Of a stretch of 34,726 nt of DNA, positions 28,277-34,726 are shown piece by piece. The notes under the pieces are model-generated. The model did not search any database. It saw only the letters and a program-made list of their open reading frames with translations, and was not told where the DNA came from. The stretch is from Acinetobacter brisouisimilis (lineage in GTDB: Bacteria > Pseudomonadota > Gammaproteobacteria > Pseudomonadales > Moraxellaceae): positions 1 to 34,726 of the forward strand of contig NZ_KB851212.1 of assembly GCF_000368265.1 (NCBI RefSeq). The letters are read 5' to 3'. Position 1 is the stretch's first letter. The number at the start of each line of letters is the position of its first letter. A program made the translations under genes and the position numbers.

Positions 28277-28998
28277 GTGTTTAGGCTCATATAGCTTCCC
28301 AAAAAAATCAGCCCAACAAAGAAAATACGGCGAAATTTCTGTTCATTTAAACGCTGCCGAATCAGCTTACCACCCCACATTCCCACTAATGCAGGCAATA
28401 ATACCAAGCAAGATAATGAATAATTGATGTTCTGTGTCGCCGTTAATTGCTGCTGTAAAAAAACTGCCAGACATAGATTGGCACAGGTAAAAGTCAAGCC
28501 GAGAGTTTGTACCAGATCATTGCGTTGCAACTGCAAACTTTGTAAATATGGTACAACAGGTATAATAATTACCCCTGTCGCAACAGTCAGCGCGCCGCCC
28601 AAATACCCAACAACAGGCGACAAGTATTTTTCATGCGTTTGAAGATTCGGCAACCTCTTACTGCATAAGCCATAGATGCCATACAACAACAGCATCATGC
28701 CGAGTAGAAAACCACTATGCACATGTGAATCTGCCAAGGTTGGAAAGATGCTCCACGTGGAACCTAACACTACTCCTAGCAGCAGCGTCCAGAAACGCTT
28801 TAACAAAACCCACCATCCACCTTCACTAAACAGTTGCCAGAGATTGGTCACCAAGGAGGGAACTATTAGCAAGCTCGCAGCCTGAAACGGAGACAGCACT
28901 ATACTGAGCAGCCCCATTGCAACCGCAGGCAACCCCAAACCGATCACCCCTTTAACCAAACCTGCAAACGCAAATACCAACATCACAAATCCCAACAT
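28273..28998 (-). CDS. sulfite exporter TauE/SafE family membrane protein
   Basis: A 241-residue inner-membrane protein with seven or eight hydrophobic segments. The N-terminus FAFAGLVKGVIGLGLPAVAMGLL matches the TauE/SafE (DUF81) repeat signature, and a second copy of the repeat begins around YLGGALTVATGVIIIP. Family members export sulfite, sulfoacetate or other organic anions; the substrate here is unknown. GGAG about 7 bases before ATG 28998 supports the start. Its stop overlaps the LysR stop at 28273-28276, so both genes end with no spacer and no visible shared hairpin. Confidence 0.9.
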   Translation of the reverse strand: MLGFVMLVFAFAGLVKGVIGLGLPAVAMGLLSIVLSPFQAASLLIVPSLVTNLWQLFSEGGWWVLLKRFWTLLLGVVLGSTWSIFPTLADSHVHSGFLLGMMLLLYGIYGLCSKRLPNLQTHEKYLSPVVGYLGGALTVATGVIIIPVVPYLQSLQLQRNDLVQTLGLTFTCANLCLAVFLQQQLTATQNINYSLSCLVLLPALVGMWGGKLIRQRLNEQKFRRIFFVGLIFLGSYMSLNT

Positions 28999-29436
28999 GT
29001 TACTTCTCCCTCAAAACATACATCCATGCTAGGTCAAAGCGATGCGTTCGAATATGCGTATTTTCTGGAGTTGCTTCAAGCATTGCCTGAGGCCTGGTTC
29101 AGCTTATTTTGGAAGTGATTTCAGAAACAAGTCATCCTAATGAAATCGACATTTATAAGTTATGAGTTTTGCCCAATCGAGCTGAGAATACATGCACTAC
29201 CGATGCTACAAAATGCTGAGCGAAAACCACTGGCTTTTGATACTGTAAAATTTAATTATCGCTTGGCAGCCCAATTTTTTTACTCAGGCAAACTGGCAGC
29301 ATCAAAACTGCTGCCTTTCTGTTTAAGGCACAGACTCAATGACAATGATAAATCGTGTCGATCACACATGCGACTTGGAGTTGCACTGCGCCGCATAAGC
29401 GACTGCCAAACAGATGCAAAATATCCCAAGCCAATT
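28999..29436. other. 438-base gap, no supported gene
   Basis: A plus-strand frame at 29140-29451 (103 codons) has no recognised similarity, no clear ribosome binding site, and runs into the end of the YciI gene on the other strand, so I do not call it. A perfect 7-base-pair hairpin (ggcagca / tgctgcc, 29296-29316) is followed on the plus strand by tttctgttt, a weak terminator candidate. The TauE promoter must lie near 29000-29100. Confidence 0.5.
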
Positions 29437-29721
29437 TTAATAATGTTGTAACTGCTCGAAGCCTGTTGCTGTGCGTGAAAACTGCACCTGATTAATCCGA
29501 TATTCAGCAACCTTTTGAAAAGGATCTTGCTGCAAAATCGACGTTAATTGCGCTTCAGGCATATCCTTAACCAAGATCATGCCTCCAGTTCGTGGCTGCT
29601 TTGCGCCTGCGGAAATAAAATGTCCCGCAGCAAAATGTTGCTGTAGCCATTCCACATGTTGCGCTAATAACGCATCGACAGCAGTCAAAGGCTGTAAATA
29701 GTTCAGTTCGACGATATACAT
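29437..29721 (-). CDS. YciI family protein
   Basis: A 94-residue protein of the YciI (dimeric ferredoxin-like fold) group. The typical features are an N-terminal strand (MYIVELNYLQPL), a His in LLAQHVEWLQQHFAAGHF, then SAGAKQPRTGGMILV. The C-terminal part (DPFQKVAEYRINQVQFSRT) also fits. The His and an acidic residue form a putative active site in family members, but no general reaction is established. It is 49 bases downstream of the chorismate mutase-like gene on the same strand and ends that cluster. Confidence 0.85.
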   Translation of the reverse strand: MYIVELNYLQPLTAVDALLAQHVEWLQQHFAAGHFISAGAKQPRTGGMILVKDMPEAQLTSILQQDPFQKVAEYRINQVQFSRTATGFEQLQHY

Positions 29722-29770
29722 GATTATTCTACTTTTTTATGCTGATTTTAGATTTGAACCAGTGTGCGGT

Positions 29771-30058
29771 TTAGTCAGGTAAATGCTGTAATTCTCGTTC
29801 AATAAAATGCTGAATCATTTGCCGATAGAGTTTTTCAATCAGATCAGCATCTGCGGAAAAAGCCTCGGCATGCTGACGCACTTGGGCAATCACCTGTTCA
29901 ACCCGCTGCGGTGCAGGTGCTTCAGCACGTGAATTTTTAAATGCCACCGCCTGATCCACATAGGCTTGGCGAGCAGCGATAAGCTCAATTAAAGCCCGAT
30001 CTATTTGATCAATCTGTTGGCGAACTTCGGCTAAAGAGTTACATTTTTGACGAGTCAT
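29771..30058 (-). CDS. chorismate mutase type II, PchB-like
   Basis: A 95-residue AroQ-fold protein. From ATG 30058 it reads MTRQKCNSLAEVRQQIDQID, closely parallel in layout to Pseudomonas PchB, which starts with a similar short stretch ending in Cys. It has the APAPQRVEQV motif equivalent to the PAPERV of isochorismate-pyruvate lyases. Arg and Lys residues expected for ring-diacid binding are present (near AARQAYVDQAVAFK). It could be a chorismate mutase or a salicylate-forming lyase; no siderophore genes are adjacent. An in-frame ATG at 30094 would extend it by 12 residues with a poor spacing. It overlaps the end of the upstream gene by 20 bases, implying coupled translation. Confidence 0.85.
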   Translation of the reverse strand: MTRQKCNSLAEVRQQIDQIDRALIELIAARQAYVDQAVAFKNSRAEAPAPQRVEQVIAQVRQHAEAFSADADLIEKLYRQMIQHFIERELQHLPD

Positions 30059-31343
30059 TTGTGGTCTGTTGCTTGTATTGTTGTTCGAGTACATGACTAA
30101 AAATGCTCTCGATCATCCAGACCCGATACAAGCTATTAAAGACATAACTCTGCCCTGCGATGCGCAACTCTAACACTGGAAAGTCAGGCTGATGTTTCGC
30201 ATAACATTGTTGGTCATTTTGCTGCAAAAGCTCAGATACATCGACCTCGGTCAATTTTTCAATCTGCAAACTCTGCTGTAAAGCATTAACATGCGGGGCA
30301 AATGACAAGTCCTGCCCTTTACTCCATACCGCTTTTAAAATGTCATAAATCACATCAACACGCTGTTCGTCATCTTCGATGCTATAAAACAAACGTGCAA
30401 TATTTAAAACAGCATCTTGGGTTGGGCGGCAAAACGGCGTAAATGCCACATCGGCACGTTTTGATAACCGCGTGGCAAGCGACCAGTCAAAAAAGTCGCG
30501 CCCATGGTAACTCAGCGGATAAACCCGCAACTGAATATTATAATAATTTGCCAGTTCTTCTTTAATGTAAGCCAAGAGCAACCAACTAATCGGATCCTCA
30601 AGTGCAATATATAAATCCAGCTCAGGATGCATCGCATGAATTTCTGCCAACTCTTCTGCATCACTCATAATGTGTTCACGCCACTCAATATGATTGATCA
30701 AAAAAATCGGGTTGTCAGTCAATAATTTTTGTTGTTTCAGACGTCGCGTTAAGCGCAGTAAATCATCTACTGCATGATATTTTCGGTCAGCAAATTCAAA
30801 ATAACTCGCAGCGACAGGTGTATCGATAAAACAACGTTCAGGAAAATTTTGGGGTTGGTGTTGCTGACTTGCCATGGCATACAGGGTTCTAAGTTTGCCA
30901 TATTGCTGTTGCCACAACATGTGAAATACATCTTCAAGTAAATATAAAAATTGTTCTTCACGTAATGGAGTATTTCTTAAAATGACTTCAGCTTGTTGAA
31001 TCGCTTCTGCAGTTGGAAGCTCGGGCTGTTCATCATAACCAAAGCGATGTTGGCGTGCGAGAATCTTGGCATCGTTAAGACAGTATTGCTGCCATTCCTG
31101 TGCGGTCATATTATTCGGTGGTTCTGCTGCCTGACTGGAAATCATCACCTTTAACGGTTTGAGTTCCTCGCTTAAAATTTCATGTAACTGCGGCAATTGC
31201 TGTACTGCCAAATAACTGTAAACATCATCAAGGCGCAAATAAATACTCAACCCTTTGTCCGTGGGTAAAACCTCTTGCCGTGACGGTTTTTGGTAAAACC
31301 ATCTCGATCGAATCGGATCAAACCAACGGCGAAACACAGACAT
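30039..31343 (-). CDS. tandem thioredoxin-fold (DsbA/HCCA-isomerase-like) protein without CxxC
   Basis: A protein of 434 residues with two copies of a DsbA-like/2-hydroxychromene-2-carboxylate isomerase-like domain. Copy 1 starts near residue 32 with LSIYLRLDDVYSYLAVQQLP. Copy 2 starts near residue 240 with LDLYIALEDPISWLLLAYIK and runs through DFFDWSLATRLSKRADVAF. Both show the D-(V/P)-x-S beginning seen in HCCA isomerases where DsbA has CxxC. No CxxC is present, and no signal peptide, so a cytosolic, non-oxidoreductase role such as glutathione binding is more likely. ATG 31343 is preferred to 31349: AGAGG lies about 8 bases before it. The chorismate mutase-like gene overlaps its end. Confidence 0.7.
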   Translation of the reverse strand: MSVFRRWFDPIRSRWFYQKPSRQEVLPTDKGLSIYLRLDDVYSYLAVQQLPQLHEILSEELKPLKVMISSQAAEPPNNMTAQEWQQYCLNDAKILARQHRFGYDEQPELPTAEAIQQAEVILRNTPLREEQFLYLLEDVFHMLWQQQYGKLRTLYAMASQQHQPQNFPERCFIDTPVAASYFEFADRKYHAVDDLLRLTRRLKQQKLLTDNPIFLINHIEWREHIMSDAEELAEIHAMHPELDLYIALEDPISWLLLAYIKEELANYYNIQLRVYPLSYHGRDFFDWSLATRLSKRADVAFTPFCRPTQDAVLNIARLFYSIEDDEQRVDVIYDILKAVWSKGQDLSFAPHVNALQQSLQIEKLTEVDVSELLQQNDQQCYAKHQPDFPVLELRIAGQSYVFNSLYRVWMIESIFSHVLEQQYKQQTTNDSSKM

Positions 31344-31561
31344 GAGCATAGCCTCTAAAAAATCAACCTACAGATTGAACAAACAATTTACTGACAAAAA
31401 GTACGATCAACAATAAAAATAGCTTTGCAGATGTTGACCTGGTGCAAGTTTAACAAATTTTGCCAAAGTTCCGCTTGTATATTTTTGATATTGGTTTCAA
31501 GCATTTTCTTTGCACAATTGCCTCAACAGCGTAATTTGCAAGAATGCTAAATCGCGACACC

Positions 31562-31570
31562 TGTTATAAT
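31562..31570 (+). promoter_or_regulatory. extended -10 promoter for fmt-rsmB
   Basis: TG-T-TATAAT is a consensus extended -10 element about 31 bases before the fmt start. No good -35 is seen at the right distance, which extended -10 promoters tolerate. The start site would be near 31577. Confidence 0.6.
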
Positions 31571-31600
31571 TGTGCCTTGCGAAACGATTGAGTGATACTC

Positions 31601-32563
31601 TTGAAGATTATTTTTGCAGGTACGCCTGAGTTTGCGGCTGAAGCCCTCAAAGCCTTAATTCAAACTGAACATGACATCATTGCCGTTTATACCCAGCCTG
31701 ACCGTAAGGCAGGACGCGGACAAAAACTCACCGCTTCTGCCGTCAAACAGGTTGCTTTGGAACATAATCTGCCTGTCTATCAGCCTTTACATTTTAAAGC
31801 CTCAACCGAAGAAGGCTTAGCAGCACAGCAAGAGCTTGCCGCGCTCAATGCGGATGTCATGGTGGTTGCCGCTTATGGCCTGATCTTGCCCCAAGCGGTA
31901 TTAGACATGCCTAAATATGGCTGCCTGAATATTCACGGTTCGTTGTTGCCACGCTGGCGCGGTGCAGCACCAATTCAACGTGCGATTGCCACAGGTGACC
32001 ATGAAACTGGTGTGACCATTATGGCAATGGCAGCAGGTTTAGATACAGGCGATATGCTATATAAAACCTATTGTCCAATCACGGCACAAGACACCTCGGC
32101 AAGTCTGCATGACAAACTTGCACTACAAGGCGCAGAAGCGATTTGTGCGGTTCTTGCATCAGAACAGCAACTACAAGCTTGTCTGGCACAGCGCGAAGTG
32201 CAGGATGAGACTCTGACCGTTTATGCGCATAAACTCAGCAAAGCTGAAGCACAAATTGACTGGGCTGTTAGTGCCCAGCAACTCGACCTCAACATTCGCG
32301 CTTTTAATCCTTGGCCAGTTGCCTTTTTCCCGATCAGTGAAAATAACAACTTACGCGTCTGGAATTCACAGCTTTCAACTCTCAGCAATGTAACCGCTCA
32401 AGTTGGTGAAGTTGTGGCGATTGATAAACAGGGTGTACATGTCATGTGTGGCGATCAACAGATCATTTGTCTGACCCAATTGCAATGGCCAGGTGGTAAG
32501 CCACTAAATGCAGCACAAATTTTACAAGCACAAAAATTACAGGTTGGACAAATCCTATCATGA
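31601..32563 (+). CDS. fmt: methionyl-tRNA formyltransferase
   Basis: Formylates initiator Met-tRNA using 10-formyltetrahydrofolate. The hallmark block NIHGSLLPRWRGAAPIQRAI carries Asn110 and His112, and Asp148 follows in GLDTGDM; these match the catalytic Asn, His and Asp of the E. coli enzyme. The N-terminus KIIFAGTPEFAAEAL is typical. I choose TTG 31601, giving MKIIFAG, because GAGTGA at 31590-31595 is 5 bases upstream; the in-frame GTG 31592 lies inside that site. The C-terminal domain (residues ~205-320) is present. rsmB overlaps the stop in an ATGA arrangement. def, its usual partner, is 28 kb away in this window. Confidence 0.96.
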   Translation: MKIIFAGTPEFAAEALKALIQTEHDIIAVYTQPDRKAGRGQKLTASAVKQVALEHNLPVYQPLHFKASTEEGLAAQQELAALNADVMVVAAYGLILPQAVLDMPKYGCLNIHGSLLPRWRGAAPIQRAIATGDHETGVTIMAMAAGLDTGDMLYKTYCPITAQDTSASLHDKLALQGAEAICAVLASEQQLQACLAQREVQDETLTVYAHKLSKAEAQIDWAVSAQQLDLNIRAFNPWPVAFFPISENNNLRVWNSQLSTLSNVTAQVGEVVAIDKQGVHVMCGDQQIICLTQLQWPGGKPLNAAQILQAQKLQVGQILS

Positions 32564-33846
32564 GTCAAATGTTGAATTTACGTGCTCAAGTGGTCAAAAC
32601 TTTACTGGCTGTGCAACAAGGTCAATCCCTTTCTGCAATTTTGCATCAGCAATTAGAACAAGTGGCAACAAAAGACCGTGCGCTATTTCATGAACTGGTT
32701 TTGGGAACGCTGCGTCAGTGGTACGGGTTAAAAGCACTCACTTTACCATTACTCACGAAGCCCTTGGATAATCCAGCCATAGAAAGCTGCCTATATGTCG
32801 GGTTATATCAAATTTTATGTACCCGCATTGCAGCACATGCTGCTCTTTCTGAAACAGTAACAGCATGCAAACAACTGGGCTTTCCTGCTATGAGTGGTGT
32901 AGTGAATGCCATTTTACGCCGTGCTACACGCGAAACAGCTGAGTTCCAACAAACTTTGAATCAGGCACATGGCTTACCAAGCTGGCTTTACAAGCGCCTG
33001 AAAAAAGACTGGCCAGAACAAGTAAGCGAACTCTGTTCAGCCTTGAAACAAACTAGTGCCATTACCTTACGCGTCAATCAACGCAAGATCGGACGTGATG
33101 CCTACCTTGCCAAGCTACAAGCGGCAGGCATTCAAGCTGAAGCGTGTTCGATTGCCGAAGCGGGAATTGTGTTACAGCAGTCAGTACAAATTCCTGAACT
33201 GATTGGTTTTGAACAAGGTTGGTTCTCCGTACAGGATCAACATGCACAGCTTTGTGCCAGCTTGCTCCCTAATTTAAATGACAAAATCGTGGTAGATGCC
33301 TGTGCTGCACCAGGTGGAAAAACTGCCCATTTACTGGAAAAATTTCAGCCTGCACACCTGATTGCACTCGATCAAGATGCCAAACGTCTGCTTCGTGTTC
33401 AAGAAAACTTACAGCGTTTACAACTTAATAGCGATAAAGTACAGATTTTGGCTGCTGATGCCACCACGTGGACAGCATCTGAACCCGTAGACTGTATTGT
33501 GCTAGATGCACCCTGCTCAGCGATTGGTGTGTTACGTCGCCATCCTGATATTCGCCTACTCCGCCAGTCAACCGATATTGTAGAAACGGTTGCGCTACAA
33601 AAGCAGATTTTGCAGCAAATGTGGTCACAGCTTAAAGTCGGTGGCACATTGCTTTATATCACTTGCTCAATTCTCAAAGCGGAAAATGAACAGCAAATGC
33701 AAAACTTTTTTGCTGAACATGCCGATGCTCGTGAAATCAAAATTGAAGCGGATTGGGGTATTGCTCAAGTGCATGGACGACAATTACTACCCATAACTGC
33801 TCAGGGTGACGGTTTTTATTATTGTCGAATTGAAAAAGTGGCTTAA
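32560..33846 (+). CDS. rsmB: 16S rRNA (cytosine-967-C5)-methyltransferase RsmB
   Basis: Methylates C967 of 16S rRNA with S-adenosylmethionine. The N-terminal ~140 residues fit the NusB-like RNA-binding domain (LFHELVLGTLRQWYGL, GLPSWLYKRL). The methyltransferase core has VVDACAAPGGKTAHLLE (SAM loop), VLDAPCSAIGVLRRHPDIR and LLYITCSI; the two Cys are the expected catalytic pair. The 428 residues are a normal length. ATG 32560 overlaps the fmt stop (ATGA), so translation is coupled; an ATG at 32569 is a possible alternative. Its TAA stop lies in the middle of a strong terminator palindrome. Confidence 0.97.
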   Translation: MSQMLNLRAQVVKTLLAVQQGQSLSAILHQQLEQVATKDRALFHELVLGTLRQWYGLKALTLPLLTKPLDNPAIESCLYVGLYQILCTRIAAHAALSETVTACKQLGFPAMSGVVNAILRRATRETAEFQQTLNQAHGLPSWLYKRLKKDWPEQVSELCSALKQTSAITLRVNQRKIGRDAYLAKLQAAGIQAEACSIAEAGIVLQQSVQIPELIGFEQGWFSVQDQHAQLCASLLPNLNDKIVVDACAAPGGKTAHLLEKFQPAHLIALDQDAKRLLRVQENLQRLQLNSDKVQILAADATTWTASEPVDCIVLDAPCSAIGVLRRHPDIRLLRQSTDIVETVALQKQILQQMWSQLKVGGTLLYITCSILKAENEQQMQNFFAEHADAREIKIEADWGIAQVHGRQLLPITAQGDGFYYCRIEKVA

Positions 33847-33857
33847 GCCACTTTTTT
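33833..33857. terminator. bidirectional terminator spanning the rsmB stop
   Basis: aaaaagtggctt / aagccactttttt is a near-perfect palindrome with T runs both ways. The rsmB TAA (33844-33846) lies at its centre. The tetR stop begins two bases beyond its right arm. One hairpin therefore serves two convergent genes. Confidence 0.92.
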
Positions 33858-33859
33858 AT

Positions 33860-34483
33860 TTAGGAAAAACTCAGCTCTTGCTGACTGGGAATAGTTAATG
33901 CCTGATGAATATACAATTCAATCAGCTTTTCACGAGACCCGATTGAACGTTGATAATAACTCGAATTCAAAAGTAGACATGCTCCATAAATCAGTGACCA
34001 AACATAGGATAAATAATCTCGAATTGAAATATTGGACTGAAACTGATCCAAGTAATCTTTAGTCATATCCTTAATACATAAAATACGCTGTTGGCGAATA
34101 TCATAAAGCTGCTGAAATAACTCTTTTAAGCCCGACTCAGTCGTTGTCAGCTGTTCTTCTATCTGGTGCAATACAATGATTTTTTCAGGTGCTCTCAAAT
34201 GGTAAAGCATATATGCTTTAGCATAACCAATAAAATCATCCTGATACTGATGTGAAATGGCCAGTACCCGCTTTTCATTCTGAATTACCAGTTCTAATAA
34301 TAATTCATTCTTTGACTTAAAATGTTTATATAGTGTTCCTTTGGCAATATCGAGTTCTTTGGCTAAATCATCTAGTGTCATATCCTGATAATGATCTAAT
34401 AGCAACTCTTCTGACACAGCTAAAATTTTTTGATAGCGTACTGAAAATTGTTCTTGACGGCTGGTTTTCATTGACAATTCCAT
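33860..34483 (-). CDS. TetR/AcrR-family transcriptional regulator
   Basis: A 207-residue repressor-type protein. The helix-turn-helix is clear at residues ~35-62 (MTLDDLAKELDIAKGTLYKHF). The helical ligand domain (Tyr-, Gln- and Leu-rich) has no nameable signature. The start is uncertain: ATG 34483 has a weak ribosome binding site, while ATG 34471 has GGAAT about 7 bases upstream and would remove four residues. It converges with rsmB over a shared terminator. The next gene to the right also points left and ends at the hairpin near 34696, so no target is divergent from it. Ligand and regulon are unknown. Confidence 0.9.
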   Translation of the reverse strand: MELSMKTSRQEQFSVRYQKILAVSEELLLDHYQDMTLDDLAKELDIAKGTLYKHFKSKNELLLELVIQNEKRVLAISHQYQDDFIGYAKAYMLYHLRAPEKIIVLHQIEEQLTTTESGLKELFQQLYDIRQQRILCIKDMTKDYLDQFQSNISIRDYLSYVWSLIYGACLLLNSSYYQRSIGSREKLIELYIHQALTIPSQQELSFS

Positions 34484-34688
34484 TGTTTAAACCGATCTAC
34501 TCAAAAAATTAAATAACACAATTTAATCAGTTTGCCCATATTGATTCGTGATCTGTACATTCAAGCATCAATTCTTTTACAGGAATGATGGTTTCATTCT
34601 TCTGACTGAGCGATTTGATGATACTTTTCTATTTATTTATCATTATTAAACTGACTTATGGATTTTAAAATAACCCATAATCCACGCA

Positions 34689-34723
34689 TAAAAAAGCACC
34701 CCCAACGGTTAAGTTGAGGGTGC
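34689..34723 (-). terminator. Rho-independent terminator of a gene beyond the right edge
   Basis: gcacccccaac / gttgagggtgc form an 11-pair stem with one G-U pair in the minus-strand RNA and a 6-base loop. A run of six T follows on the minus strand (complement of 34690-34695). It therefore ends a leftward gene outside this window. Confidence 0.85.
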
Positions 34724-34726
34724 CTG

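Noticed and set aside
29140..29451. 103-codon plus-strand frame
   Set aside because: No recognised similarity, no clear ribosome binding site, and it overlaps the YciI gene end on the other strand.

Overview
This window looks like chromosomal DNA of an Acinetobacter species (Moraxellaceae, Gammaproteobacteria). The assignment rests on the def / LysM-dprA-tsaC arrangement beside an rRNA operon, the 16S-Ile-Ala order, a moderate A+T bias, and the general character of the proteins. I cannot fix the species by eye. Nearly everything is core housekeeping DNA. I see no insertion sequence, prophage, integron or CRISPR array.

Layout. Positions 1-2380 hold the promoter end of an rRNA operon read on the minus strand: tandem promoters, leader, 16S, tRNA-Ile and tRNA-Ala, with 23S beyond the left edge. 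Next come def (minus), divergent from a LysM protein-dprA-tsaC run (plus), and then gshA-dsbB (minus). Between tsaC and dsbB is a 378-base gap with a candidate small RNA. Positions 9037-20130 are mainly plus strand: a lipoprotein, a DUF445 membrane protein, an aminotransferase broken by a one-base deletion, a dienelactone hydrolase, a HIT protein, mutY, an M23 lipoprotein, an 81-residue unknown protein, tag, a zinc alcohol dehydrogenase, a LysR regulator (minus), and its divergent dkgB-MFS pair.

Positions 20180-22713 carry dapB, dnaJ and a small membrane protein on the minus strand. These are followed by ppc and a uracil/xanthine permease on the plus strand. A LysR gene and a TauE/SafE exporter then converge with overlapping stop codons. 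From 29437 to 31343 a minus-strand cluster encodes a tandem thioredoxin-fold protein without CxxC, a PchB-like chorismate mutase and a YciI protein. The window closes with fmt-rsmB (plus) and a convergent TetR gene (minus) sharing one terminator, plus the terminator of a gene beyond the right edge.

Functional themes are translation and genome maintenance (16S, tRNAs, def, fmt, rsmB, tsaC, dprA, mutY, tag), thiol and fold control (gshA-dsbB, dnaJ), and central metabolism (ppc, dapB). The features most worth a second look are the candidate small RNA at 6064-6203 with a palindrome over its promoter, the 29437-31343 cluster, the aminotransferase frameshift, and the rsmB stop codon lying inside a shared terminator.
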